Positions 1 to 10,305 of a stretch of 63,052 nt of DNA are shown piece after piece. The first letter of the stretch is position 1, and every line of letters begins with the position of its first letter. The position numbers and the translations under genes were made by a program. The stretch spans positions 1 through 63,052 of the forward strand of contig ML014219.1 in NCBI GenBank assembly GCA_003615045.1, in the 5' to 3' direction. The notes beneath the pieces were generated by a model that was given only the letters and a program-made list of their open reading frames with translations, was not told the origin of the DNA and ran no database searches. This DNA is from Caulochytrium protostelioides (Eukaryota > Chytridiomycota > Caulochytriomycetes > Caulochytriales > Caulochytriaceae).

Positions 1-429
1 GGATGGCCGAAACCTTTTCAAAGGAAAGAGCGGCTGCCGGCCATACGGTTTATGCTAGGCAGCAAGCCTGATCCACTCTGCGGCCCGCCGTCACGGCGCT
101 CGTGGCCGGCCGCTGGCGGTCGTGCTGCTTCACGAGGCCGCCGAAGACCACGCGCCGACGAGTACCCTCCATCACACGCCGCGGGGCACCGCCAACGAGC
201 ACTCCGAGACCAAGGTGCGGCCTTCCGCGACGGCAGCGAACCAAGCCACGCGTCGTCCGACATGCCGATCGGGCTTTCGGGGGCAGAGCTCAGAAGGCCG
301 AGGGCGCCGTCGGGGCATAGCCTGGTAACCTGGACGCGACACGACGAGAACTCGGCTGAAAACGCTCTCCAGGACATCTCGACCTCCATTCACCAACAGG
401 TGGATGGTCCACCACGAAGGCCGGAAGGC

Positions 430-555
430 CTCAATGAAGAGGCATTACGACCAATGCGTGCGGCGGATGCATTTCCGCGTCGACGACTGGATACTGGTCC
501 AAGATAAAGCCCCCAACAAGATGGGACCCGCATGTCAGCCCGAACAGGGTTGTCC
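430..555 (+). pseudogene. possible retroelement integrase C-terminal remnant
   Basis: A short plus-strand frame reads MKRHYDQCVRRMHF followed by RVDDWILVQDKAPNKMGP and then a stop. The order (basic YD..R stretch, then F.V.DW.LV.DKA..K..P) resembles the end of Ty3/gypsy integrases just after the catalytic core, where a GDxVLV motif is typical. The frame upstream is degraded and no catalytic DDE residues were found. Other retroelement fragments lie at the far end of the window. It could be a chance match: only about 40 residues support it. Confidence 0.3.
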
Positions 556-663
556 GTCCGTCGCGACGGACTAGATCCACTTTTACCGCACTATATCTTG
601 TTTTCAGAACCGCAAGTTGAACGTACTTGAACGCCCTGAAAATCAGATGCCTGGCAACGCCTG

Positions 664-1942
664 TCAGAGGGCGCGGACCAGGAATTCGAATGCCCACAAA
701 GAGATGGCTGAGGCTGGTACTGTCCGGAGCAAGTTGGTCGCCAGTCCTTTGTAGCATCCGCGGAACCCTTCTTCCTTGACGATGAGCTTCAGAACCTGAA
801 GAATTCCGGTATACTTGGGTCCCGCGACCGAGGCCTCGCTGCCACTGCTAGCGCCGCGGGCAACTTGGCCAGACACCGCGGGGCCTGCGCGCTTGGATTC
901 ATTGCGGGCCTCACGCTCCAGGTCCGCCGGCGAAGGCACCGGGTTGGAGGGTGGCGTGAGGGACGACGCTCGCGCCGCCTGGGAGGATCAATTGCCGCAT
1001 GGCGAGCTCGGCGGCACGGTCGACCTTGCGCAATGGGTAGGGAATGTGCGTCCGCGTGGACTGTGTTTGCAGCCGCGTGCGAAGCACTTCGTGCGGGTAG
1101 GTGAGGCAAGTGGCGATGAACTTTGAGAGGCTGCTCGCGAGCAGGATGCTCTGATTGTCGATCTGATGGGGCCCCGTCTTGATCCCGGCGGCGGCGTGAC
1201 GGCGCTCGCTATGCGCTGCAAGCGCGACCTTGAGTTTCTCGTAGAGCGAGAACTGCACGGCCACGTGTGAAATGCCCAGCAGGCTCGGCCCCAGACCCTT
1301 GTAGAGCGCGCGCCAGCCTTCGTCGGCACGAATCGTCTTGAATGCGTTCCACACCGAGGTATAAAAGTACGGCGCATTCGAGGTCCTTTGGCTGGAGGTC
1401 TGGGTCATAATCCGGGTGCGGATCACCCACAGCGGGTTGATCGCGGTCGTGCTCGTCATACTGGCCATGATGGTGGCGGCCACGTGGACGACGGACCGGT
1501 CTTCGGAGATGCCCATCCAGGACGCGACGCGAGGCTTGAGGCCGTAGTAGGCCATAAACCAGAAGGGACGGTCGCAGAGGTATGCGAGCGTGGTCGCGTT
1601 GAGGCCGCGATAGAGGCCGCGAACGCCTTCCTCACGGACGATTGTGCGCAGCGTGCCCATCGTGCCAGTATACTTGGATGGCCCAGGGGTATGCGACTGG
1701 TTCTGCAGGCGGACCTTACAGACATCTAATGGGCACACCAGAACCGAGGAGATGAGGCCCGCGCCTGCGCCGGCGATAAACGTTCTCTCGGTCTGGTTGA
1801 GTCCAGCAAAAACGTGCGGACCAGGTTCGCGCGCAGTATCCGGGATGAGTTTGCTTGCATGTTTCACATACGCACCACTGTGCGCTGCCAAGTCCTTGCC
1901 CGAAGGCTGTGGGGCGTTACGGTCGTGAAACGATTCTGTCAT
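664..1942 (-). CDS. mitochondrial carrier family protein (NAD/pyrimidine-nucleotide type)
   Basis: An SLC25 carrier of the mitochondrial inner membrane with three repeats and six expected membrane helices. Each repeat carries the PX[DE]XX[KR] signature: PLDVCKVRLQNQ, NPLWVIRTRIMTQ and YPHEVLRTRLQTQ. The NPxWV and YPHEVLRTRLQ forms are typical of the Yia6/Ndt1 NAD and Rim2 pyrimidine-nucleotide branch, so a nucleotide substrate is inferred. The last repeat changes frame: the main frame ends at 911, while repeat 3 finishes (KYTGILQVLKLIVKEEGF to LVRAL) in the frame ending at 664. A 46-nt GT-AG intron at 979..1024 would join them in phase, but its donor (GTCGAC) is weak, so an indel is possible. 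The start is uncertain: ATGs at 1942, 2005 and 2161 are all in frame. I use 1942 as the one nearest the first helix. Confidence 0.85.
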
Positions 1943-2899
1943 GGACCAGGCCCGTGGAGCCGCGATCCCGTCTGCGGGCGGCGAGGGAGGACCAGCATGG
2001 TGCATTGCTCGAGCCGGGCTCGAGAGATAGGTGTGGACGCGCCGGTCGAGCTCAGTAGGATGGCGTCGTAGGGGTGGCCAGTATGCAGTCCACGGAGGAG
2101 GCTTGTCAGAAAAGGCAGTGACAGCGTCGTCGATAGCACCGTTGACGGCCACGGGTAACACGTGACACGACCGTGGCGATGTTTGTTGAGTCTGTGTGAA
2201 ATCACACCGATGAAGAGTATCAAGATCGCGTCTTCAGACTACCAATAACGGGAACGCTACGATCCCGGACAATCAAAGGTATTTGCGAAGAGCATGGCCC
2301 GAGGACGATGAATAAGACTATTAGAAGTGTAGCGATTTGGCAGAGGGAGACAAGGAGGATGCGGCGGCTCTGACGGCGGTCTGACGACGGCTCTGACGGC
2401 GTACGCGTCATGGATGGTGAATGATGAATAGCGGATGGTTCATTCTTCGACGGCATCACTGAACGTTGGATCATATCGATCCCACCCGTTTCGCTCTTCG
2501 TGACTGCCTGGGACGGCTTTCGTGGGACCATGATGGGGCAATGGTCGGATGTCTTTCCGGCCGAAGGGGTGACCGTGCTCAGCCGTTCACGGTAGCAACG
2601 GGTCCTCGCGGGGCCTCTTCGCGGCGCCAAACGACGTCAACCCGTGTGCTCCGCCCCAATTGGATAAGCTTCCTGGACGTCAGCGCATGCGGGGCGAAAT
2701 GGTCAGAACACCTCGTTGACATCTGGCGCGACCCATCATCATAAAGACAGATGCTTGTGCAACGAGCATGTTCGACAAGATCGCTGTCGCGTCATACCCA
2801 TTGACTCGCCATACCTGCCTTCCGCATTTGTAAGATCGTTCCCTCGCCGACGGAAAGGTTTTTGTCTCGCGCCGTCTGCATTGTTCCCACGGCGACGCC
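1943..2899. other. divergent intergenic region, no supported gene
   Basis: This stretch separates the carrier (minus) from SWF1 (plus) and must hold both promoters. It also contains the possible longer N-terminus of the carrier, up to 2161. A 136-codon minus frame at 2220..2630 has one hydrophobic stretch but no recognisable domain and is not called. Confidence 0.4.
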
Positions 2900-4369
2900 A
2901 TGACTGGCATGCTGGTGCAGTTGATGCTGCCGATCGGCAGCGTAGCGCTGCTGCTTGTAACGCTGCTGTTCGGGGCCAACAAGGCCTTTTCCCGCACGCC
3001 GATCGGGCTTCTGCACGTAATGCTGACCAAAACATTACCTGAGGCTGTGGGCGCCGGCATCATTTGCATCATTGGCCGCCGCAATGCCGACGCGTGCCAC
3101 ACGGCCGCCGATTTCCTCGTCAACGGCCGCCACCCGCTGGTGCAGATATTTTTCCTAATTCTCGTGGCGGGTGGCGCTGGCGTGTTTACGATGGAGACGT
3201 GGCATCGCATTCCGAACGCGTCGGCTGGTGCGATTCACCATCTTCTAATTCCTGCTGCGGTGGGCACATGCCTCGGCACCTTCTATCTCGCCTGCACCGT
3301 CTCGCCTGGCATCGTGACGCCCGAGAACGTGGCGCAGCATGTCCAGCGGTATGACTACGACTACCTCATCTTCAAGCCGACGGTGTGCCGGACGTGCGGC
3401 ATCGTGAAGCCCGCGCGGTCGAAGCATTGCAGTATCTGCAATGTCTGCATCAGCCGCTGTGACCACCACTGCGCGTGGATTAACAACTGTGTAGGCTACG
3501 CCAACCACCGTTGGTTCATTGCATTTCTGCTCGCCGTCACCACAATGTGTTTCTATGGTGCCTGGCTCGGCTCCAAGATCCTGCGCATGGACTGGTCCCT
3601 CTTCCGGGTGCACGATCTCCGCACGATCGACAAGCTGACAGGTCTCAGGCGGTCACTGACCTGGAGCGAGGCCTGGCTTTTTATCATCAGCCGTGACGTG
3701 CTCCTGTCTAGTGTCACGATCTTTGCCGCCATCTGCGGCGTGATTGTGCTCGTGTTCGCCCTCTACAATCTCAATATGATTCTCCACGGCTTCACGGCCA
3801 ACGAGAAATTCAAATGGGAGGACCTTCAGGCCGATATTACCGACGGCTATTTGACCAGTATCCCACGCAGCCTGTGGAACTACAACCAGAGCTATCAGCT
3901 TCCCGCATCCTCTGCCTCCACATCAACCGGCGCGAGCGTATCACGCGCCAGCGTGACCACATCGTCTTCGACAGATGCAGCAAATCGCAAGCCAAAAACG
4001 GCTGCCGGGGCCAAGGCGCGCAAAGCCCTCGATGCAGCCACTGCCACGGCGGCATCCGCGTCGTCTTCCGCGAAGCAGCTGCGGAAACGACGCTCCGACA
4101 CGACAGGCGCCGGCTTGCAAAGTCGGTCGACGCCGTCGCCCACCTCCGCGCCAAGTGACGTCATCGCCGCGGATGCGATTGCGATTGCGGACGCGGATGT
4201 GGATGCGGATGCGGCCTCGCCCCATCCGTGCATCCAGCGGGCACAAGCACAGTTCGATGCCTTCCGCATGGCGGCTTCCGATGTCCCGCTGGATCACGGG
4301 ATCCAACCGCTCCGGCATATCTGGGCCGGCTCCTTCTGGTATAACGTACGTGAGCTGGTTTGTCCCTGA
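2900..4369 (+). CDS. SWF1: palmitoyltransferase SWF1 (DHHC family)
   Basis: Protein S-acyltransferase that moves palmitate to cysteines of membrane proteins; Swf1 acts at the ER on SNAREs and other single-pass proteins. There is a hydrophobic N-terminus, a membrane segment near residue 80 (VQIFFLILVAGGAGVFTM) and another near 115. The Cys-rich DHHC domain follows: CRTCGIVKPARSKHCSIC, then CDHHCAWINNCVG with the catalytic Cys. Two further hydrophobic segments flank a loop, so four in all. The SPGIVTPEN before the domain and the later GFTANEKFKWEDL fit the Swf1/ZDHHC4 branch. An Ala/Ser-rich stretch (residues about 335-440) is inserted before the conserved end FWYNVREL. The 489-residue length is longer than yeast Swf1 because of this insert. 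No intron is needed. Confidence 0.9.
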   Translation: MTGMLVQLMLPIGSVALLLVTLLFGANKAFSRTPIGLLHVMLTKTLPEAVGAGIICIIGRRNADACHTAADFLVNGRHPLVQIFFLILVAGGAGVFTMETWHRIPNASAGAIHHLLIPAAVGTCLGTFYLACTVSPGIVTPENVAQHVQRYDYDYLIFKPTVCRTCGIVKPARSKHCSICNVCISRCDHHCAWINNCVGYANHRWFIAFLLAVTTMCFYGAWLGSKILRMDWSLFRVHDLRTIDKLTGLRRSLTWSEAWLFIISRDVLLSSVTIFAAICGVIVLVFALYNLNMILHGFTANEKFKWEDLQADITDGYLTSIPRSLWNYNQSYQLPASSASTSTGASVSRASVTTSSSTDAANRKPKTAAGAKARKALDAATATAASASSSAKQLRKRRSDTTGAGLQSRSTPSPTSAPSDVIAADAIAIADADVDADAASPHPCIQRAQAQFDAFRMAASDVPLDHGIQPLRHIWAGSFWYNVRELVCP

Positions 4370-4572
4370 ACTCGCGAACAACGAGGACTTGCTGGCCCCC
4401 GTCTACAGCGTGGTCATGATCAAAGCAAACTTCGCTCTTGCGGGAGCCGCGGGTGACGCATGATGATAATATGCCATGACGATGATGGAGAATAAATTAA
4501 AAGGACTGAGACGCCGCTGCAGATGACCGCGTGGCCGTCCTCGGGGCGTCGGACTAGTGAGGAACACGTGGT

Positions 4573-5389
4573 TTAGTCGTCGGCCCGGCGGGGTCCCATA
4601 GCGCCTAGCCCCCCCGACGGCGTCGTGAAGCAGAATCCAGGCATTGTGGGCATGGGCACACGGGGTTCGTGGCGGTGGGCATCGAGCCACTTTTTTTTCT
4701 CGGCCGTGTACTCGCGTCGAAGCTGGTCGTGGCGGTCGCCACGGCGATCGAACGCGAGGCACTGATTCATAGCCTGCGCAGCTTCCGAGCATGCGCCCGC
4801 GTACAGTGACAGACTGCGGTACCGCGAGCAGTCCGCGAAGGCTAAATGCGCCGAGGGGCCATTGTTTCGTGTGCGTGGAATGGATACGCCGTTTCGGCGC
4901 ATATCAGAGCATCTCAGTGAATCAAGATCAAGAGGTGAGATCGCGTTCTGGCCATGGTTGATGCACCGAAGAAACCAAGAATGGGGACCTACCTCGGATA
5001 AAGGAATCACATTCCTTGCGGGCCTCTTTCTTGAGGCGTTGCAGTATCGCTTCCTGGAAGAGAAAGTGGATCATTGTATCATGTCATGGGTGCATGATGC
5101 CCATATGCACACACCGCATGGAAACACATGAACCGCATCAGAGCGGAGACAAACAGCGGCATGAGTTCATCGTCGTTCTTGAATAGAATTCGATCCGTCG
5201 CGTAAATGAGGTCGATGCATCGGCACGAATCCCCAACGGTGCGGCATCGGTATGACATTTGAGCCGCGTTCATACCCGATTGATGAGACGGACCAACGTC
5301 GGGTGCGATTGCTCCTTGCATCCATCACAGTCGATTCAATGAGGATGACCTACCTCTTCGCGGTTGTCGAGGACGACGATCACCGACAT
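4573..5389 (-). CDS. CMC1: COX assembly twin CX9C protein CMC1 (three exons)
   Basis: A small intermembrane-space protein that helps copper delivery and Cox1 maturation for cytochrome c oxidase. It is invisible as one ORF. I assemble exon 1 at 5354..5389 (ATG at 5389, ending DNREE), exon 2 at 4993..5053 (EAILQRLKKEARKECDSFIR) and exon 3 at 4573..4841. Both donors are GTAGGT. The acceptors are CTCTTCCAG and ATTTAG, and the phases are exact (36 nt, 61 nt, 269 nt). Splicing creates the two family motifs: C-DSFIRAFAD-C and C-SEAAQAMNQ-C, each CX9C, the first spanning the second junction. The LDNREE-to-first-CX9C spacing resembles that of yeast Cmc1. The product is about 120 residues, as usual for the family. 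The C-terminal tail after KKKWLDAHR is unremarkable. Confidence 0.85.
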
Positions 5390-5898
5390 GGCGGCGGCAG
5401 AGACAAAGGCGATCGAGGGAATGTCGGATCACAGTAGATGGGTTGCGAAGCGAGCTCGAAGCGGAATGGCGTGGCGATGCCGGAGAGAGCGGGGTCAGAC
5501 CACCACGCGCGGACTCCACATCCTGACCTTCACGTCGTGCCACGTCACCTTCTCTCTTTATTCGAGGGCGGCGGCGTCCCTGGTGCCGCATGCTCACGTG
5601 TCTCGTTCCGTAATATGCACGGCGGAGTTGAGGGCCACGCATCAGGCGCGCCAACCGGCGTCGCGGTGCGCCGCTTCAGGGGCCCCCGCGATGCCCCGTT
5701 CCATAAAGGCAGGCGCCCATGGGATCCCTCCTTGCCTTGCCTAGTCTACATGGGTGTGGCGCTTCAACCCCTTGACGATCCTCGCCATCCGCCCCTCTAT
5801 CCATGCTGAGGCTTCCGACGTTGAGTCGCTCTCGACGCATATCCATCTCTCAAGATATAAAATCACACAAAACAAGATGGGTTTCGACCGCGGGCTAG
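5390..5898. other. intergenic, CMC1 promoter side
   Basis: This lies upstream of CMC1 and downstream of MTR10. Open frames here are GC-driven and show no domain. No structured RNA or repeat stands out. Confidence 0.4.
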
Positions 5899-8800
5899 CT
5901 AGTTCTTGCGGCTCAGGTTCCGCCGACGAAACTGGGTCGCAAATTCGAGGAAGGCCGTGCCGAGGTAGCGCGAGGACTGGCCGAGGGCCCGGGTGAGGGC
6001 AGCGACGTGCTGGTGGCGCAGCGCAGTCGGGCACTGGGCCTCGCTGATCCCGGCGGCGTCCAGCGCGCCGAGCAGCGCATCCGCAACGCCCTCCGGTGGG
6101 AGCACGTGCGCGCAGACGTCGCGGATCAGGACGCCGACGTCGCCAAACAGAGCGCTGTCCAAGGGGAACGCGAACAGCATCCCGCGGTAGAGCTGCGTGA
6201 GCAGCGTACCACAGTGGGTCTGCAGCACGTGGCGCAACGTCAGGTCGCTATCGCGCGCTGTTTCGGACGCGGCGCAGACGAGTTCGCGCAGGAATGTCAG
6301 CACGGTCTCGAGGGCGCGCAGGTGCTCAACTTCGAGACAGGCGGCCGCGGGCCCCAGAAGGGCCATGTAGTTAGTGCCGCTCGCGTGAATGACGTGCGGA
6401 ACGCGCTTCAGCAGTTCTGTCTGCAGACCGAAAAAGTCATCGACGAGGTCCGGATCATGCTGGAGTGACGTAGCTTGCATGGCGACGAACGTGGCCTGGG
6501 ACACGCGGTGATGCAGCTCACCGATCAGGGTCTCCAACTCGGGGTCGGGCAGGATGATCATGCCGTCGCGGTTGTCGCGATAGAGGCTGCGCATCTGGTT
6601 CTGGGCGTCGCTGACAGTCGCGGCTTCGACGGCAACGACGTCCCGCGGCGTGCGGCCGATGCGCTTGATGCTCTGCTCAAAGATCCAAAGCCAGGAGGCG
6701 TCCCGCGACGCATCGAAGCGCGTGCCAATCGTGTGGTACAGCGTCGGGTACAGCGGGCGCAGGTGGTTGGCAGCGTGGCAGCCGGCAAAGAGACCGCGGA
6801 AGAGCCGCCCAATCGTTTCGCCAAGCAGGTGATGCTGCGGCCAGACGTCGAGAAATGCGTTTGTGACCTGCCAGAACGTCTGGAGCAACCCCTGGACGCG
6901 CCGATTGACGTCCATCAGGGCGTCCATCTGGGAGCCAGAATTAAAGCCTGCGCCGTGGCCCTGCGGGTCCGTGTGGCCCTGCAGCGCAGCGACAAAGCGG
7001 TGTGGGCGCACATATTCGGTCAAACACGCGAATTGACGCATCAGCGTTTTGGAATCCTGCACGATGGGCGATGCGTTCAGCGCATCGGCTGACATGCCCG
7101 CGCTCGTGGTCTGGTGCTGCTGCGCCTCGGCCAGCTTGGACGCCAGCTGCTCCCCGATCGCTTGCGCGAACTGTAGATAGGTATGCCCACTCTCAATTAA
7201 GCTGAGCGCCGCAATCACGTGAGCCAGCGCTTCGGTGACCTGGAGCTTGTCTTCTTCCGAAACGGCTTGGTTGCCCCTCGAGAGGATTTGGAGGTAGAAC
7301 TGGTGCAGCTCGCGCAGGAAGCGGACCATATGATGACCGCAGCTTTCACAGATATACTTCAGCGTCTGCGCGGCCGCGGCCATACTGACGGTATCGTTGA
7401 ACCCATGCGAAATGACAAACTCAAGCTGGCTCGGCAGAAACTCGGGGTGCGCAGCGGTCCAGTCCGAGTAGCGTCCGATGACGAGGATGGCGGCGTACAG
7501 GATCTTCGGATGCCGCGGCAACGCGGGCAGCGAAGCGATGATCTGTGATAAGATCTCGCAACGCGGACTGACTTCTTTGCCCATCGCGCGCAGCGCGAAC
7601 ATCGGTGCCTCGAGGGCCTGCCACGACACGTGGGGGGGAAGCCCCGCCGGTGTCACCGGCGTCGTAGCGGTGGGTGTTGCAGCAGCGACGGCGGAGGGCA
7701 CTTCGAGTCCCGGTGTGCCGGCGGCCGTGGCGGCTTGAAGCGCGTCGCCGTCACAGTAGGGCCGGACCATCGCAGCCGGAATGCTGAGCGCGACTTCCTC
7801 GCCGAGAATTAGAACGCAGTCTTTGAGCAAATCGCCGATCGCATACCGAAACTCCTTAAAGTCATCGTGGTCCTGCGCCGAGCCAAACAGCGCGGCGTCG
7901 GCGAAGTGATTCGACAGCGGACCCGCGAGGGCCTCACCGGGGGTCGTCGGCCGGCCGGTCGGGTCAGCGCGAGGCTCCGGATATCGCAGCAGGCGAATTA
8001 CGATGTCGACGAGGCGCAGGTAGGCGGGCTTACAGAGCTCAAGCGGAGCCGGGTTTGGGAAGTCCAACAAGCGGCTCGTCAGCGTGAACCAGGCGTCAAA
8101 AGTATACTGCACGAGCGCGAGGTCCGGGTCGTCCGTACAAGCGAGCAGGACGTTGACGATGTGGACGAGGGCGCCGAGGTCGGCGTCGAGAATGAGGTCG
8201 AGCCAGCACCCGACGACGGCGCCAACGAGGTTGCAGGCACCCCGCGCGAACTCGGCGTCCTTCCCGCCGTCGTTGACGGGGTCGTGAGTCATGGCGGTCA
8301 AGGTGGCCGTCATGGTCGGCAGATGCCCGAGGATCTGCTGGAAAAAGGGCGTATCGGGGCGGACGCGCGTCAGCGCCGTGACGAGCTCGGCCGCGGCCTG
8401 GAAGGCGTTCGGCATCACCGGGTGCTCGGGCTGCAGGCAGTGGATGAGATACTGGGTGATGGGGGTGTCGCTGATTTTGACCGCGTCCAGGTCGCCGTCC
8501 CGCAACCAGCTCTCGATAGTGGTCAAGACCTCCGCCTGGAGGTCCTCGTCGCCGGCATGGACGCCGGCCTCCAGCACGCCCAACAGGAACTGTAGCGTCT
8601 CGTCGGCAGCGCTGCGCAGCACGCGCTCCGCAAGGTCGATCATCTGACGGCGGTCGAGCTGGAGCCGTCCGCCGTTCAGCTCTTCGGGCAGTACGCGCAG
8701 AAAGTCGATCAGAACACGCGTATGGGCGGGCGGCGCAGGCGTGCCCGGCGGACTGAACCGAGCCAACATGTCGGGCACCGGTCGCTCCCACTCGCCCTGT

Positions 8801-9297
8801 AGCGCAAGGTCCGCCAACGCCAGGCACAGCTGAAGCCGCACGAGGACATCGCCCGCAATCGCGGGCAGCGCGACGCTCGCGCACAGGCTCTCCCGCAGCG
8901 CCGCGCGGGACGCGTGATCCGGCAAGTCGAGCACGTCGTGGCGCGTTTTCTGGCGCAGCGTCTGGGCAAAGAAGAGGCGCGCGGGCCTCGCCAGGGTGGG
9001 GTCGCGCAGCTGCTCCGTGGCGATGCGCCACGCGTCGGGCAGCTTCTGGAAGTCCTGGAGCCATACATTCGCGATCGTGATGCGCGCGGGTACTTGGCGC
9101 GGCGTGTACATGACCTGCAGTGCGAGTTGGACTTGCTCGAGGGCGACGGGCACGCCGGGCGCTAAGGGGCCGAGGCCCATTGCAGCGGCTTCGGCTTCGG
9201 CCGCCGCCGTCGCTGTCATGGATGCGCCCCCGTGGCCGTGGCCATGGCCATGAGCGGCGGCCATGGGCGGCCGGCGCGGTGACGCCGCCGCATCCAT
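5899..9297 (-). CDS. MTR10: importin-beta family nuclear import receptor (Mtr10/transportin-3)
   Basis: A karyopherin that imports SR-type RNA-binding proteins into the nucleus under Ran control. After a low-complexity start (HGHGHGHGG and Ala/Glu runs), the protein opens with the typical block VQLALQVMY, IANVWLQDFQKLPDAW and LFFAQTLRQKTRHDV. This is the N-terminal HEAT/importin-N signature of the Mtr10/TNPO3 group. The remainder is alpha-helical HEAT-like sequence to the end, including PLSNHFADAALFGS, a conserved-looking mid-region, and a C-terminal FLEFATQFRRRNLSRKN. The frame is open from 9447, but I choose the ATG at 9297 (MDAAASPRR) because the first 50 residues look like translated 5' UTR. 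The product is about 1,130 residues, slightly longer than usual because of Ala/Pro insertions. Confidence 0.88.
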   Translation of the reverse strand: MDAAASPRRPPMAAAHGHGHGHGGASMTATAAAEAEAAAMGLGPLAPGVPVALEQVQLALQVMYTPRQVPARITIANVWLQDFQKLPDAWRIATEQLRDPTLARPARLFFAQTLRQKTRHDVLDLPDHASRAALRESLCASVALPAIAGDVLVRLQLCLALADLALQGEWERPVPDMLARFSPPGTPAPPAHTRVLIDFLRVLPEELNGGRLQLDRRQMIDLAERVLRSAADETLQFLLGVLEAGVHAGDEDLQAEVLTTIESWLRDGDLDAVKISDTPITQYLIHCLQPEHPVMPNAFQAAAELVTALTRVRPDTPFFQQILGHLPTMTATLTAMTHDPVNDGGKDAEFARGACNLVGAVVGCWLDLILDADLGALVHIVNVLLACTDDPDLALVQYTFDAWFTLTSRLLDFPNPAPLELCKPAYLRLVDIVIRLLRYPEPRADPTGRPTTPGEALAGPLSNHFADAALFGSAQDHDDFKEFRYAIGDLLKDCVLILGEEVALSIPAAMVRPYCDGDALQAATAAGTPGLEVPSAVAAATPTATTPVTPAGLPPHVSWQALEAPMFALRAMGKEVSPRCEILSQIIASLPALPRHPKILYAAILVIGRYSDWTAAHPEFLPSQLEFVISHGFNDTVSMAAAAQTLKYICESCGHHMVRFLRELHQFYLQILSRGNQAVSEEDKLQVTEALAHVIAALSLIESGHTYLQFAQAIGEQLASKLAEAQQHQTTSAGMSADALNASPIVQDSKTLMRQFACLTEYVRPHRFVAALQGHTDPQGHGAGFNSGSQMDALMDVNRRVQGLLQTFWQVTNAFLDVWPQHHLLGETIGRLFRGLFAGCHAANHLRPLYPTLYHTIGTRFDASRDASWLWIFEQSIKRIGRTPRDVVAVEAATVSDAQNQMRSLYRDNRDGMIILPDPELETLIGELHHRVSQATFVAMQATSLQHDPDLVDDFFGLQTELLKRVPHVIHASGTNYMALLGPAAACLEVEHLRALETVLTFLRELVCAASETARDSDLTLRHVLQTHCGTLLTQLYRGMLFAFPLDSALFGDVGVLIRDVCAHVLPPEGVADALLGALDAAGISEAQCPTALRHQHVAALTRALGQSSRYLGTAFLEFATQFRRRNLSRKN

Positions 9298-10305
9298 GCT
9301 GGGTTCACTCACCCGCCCCAGTCGTGGCTCGGAGTCGGAGAGGAAGTCACTGCCCAGGAAGAACGTCACAGAACGTCGACGGAAACGGAAGGTCAGTGGC
9401 GGATCGTGACGCAGGACAGATCGCAGTGATAACGTGTCAGTATCCACACGAGGATCGCGTCGCGTGGGAACGAAAGCAGCTCCGAAAGAGGCCCGGCTCG
9501 CAGAAGGTCTGCCGCGTCGGAGTTAGCTGTCACAGATATCCGGCGAGCGCGGTCGGCGTGATGCGGTTGATTCAGGAGCAAACGGAGAGAGAAAGAGCGA
9601 CGGGCACGTGATCCTTTTTTTGGCGGATCGGTATCAGATGCTGTGTCGAGGACAAGCGCCAGGGAAGGGATAAGGGAGTTGACCGATGATCCTACTCGCC
9701 CGACTGCAGATGCCGGGGAGAGCGATGTTGTACGCCCGTTGACCCTCTCGCCGTGGAGAACTGTGCTTTCAAGCACTACCTTGCGCATCCCTGCCCCACG
9801 GCACGTCGCTCATGACGTTGCCCCGCCATCGTCCACGTGCGCGGCTAACGCGCGCATGAACGCCATGCTGATACACGCGCCTCGGTCTGAGCCGCGAAGG
9901 GGTGCTTGGGACCATGCGGGTGTGCAAGAGACAATGGCCGCCGTCCCGTCCGTCCCGTGCCCTTTCGGACCGGGGGCGGGGAGGGCCTGAGCGGGAGTCG
10001 GATGCGGGCACCGCGGCTCGACGCCACACCGCCTTGCCCACGCCACGCGGCGCTGGACGGTGGCTTTGACTGAGCGCCATGCTCGCCACGCCTTCCCAGA
10101 ACGCCATGAATATTTTTTTCAGAAGAGTGTGCTTACGAGGCTTGACCAATCGGACCGGATCAGCAACAAGCAGACCACTGGCTACAAAGGGTGTCATACT
10201 GAAAAGCGCAGTACCAGCTGTACAAGGCCACCCTGAGAAGCTGAGAAAGACAGGAGAGAGAAAGCGTAGGAGACATGCGGGCCATGAGCATTAGTATCGA
10301 GCCGA
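9298..10305. other. intergenic between MTR10 and sugar transporter
   Basis: This is the 5' side of MTR10 and 3' side of the transporter. It contains GGCACGTGATC near 9603-9613, an E-box-type site repeated upstream of the kinase, followed by a T-run. No gene is supported: the open frames have no domain and overlap each other. Confidence 0.4.

Noticed and set aside
2220-2630. 136-codon minus frame with one hydrophobic stretch
   Set aside because: No domain and no sign of conservation; sits in the divergent promoter region. Could be revisited with transcripts.
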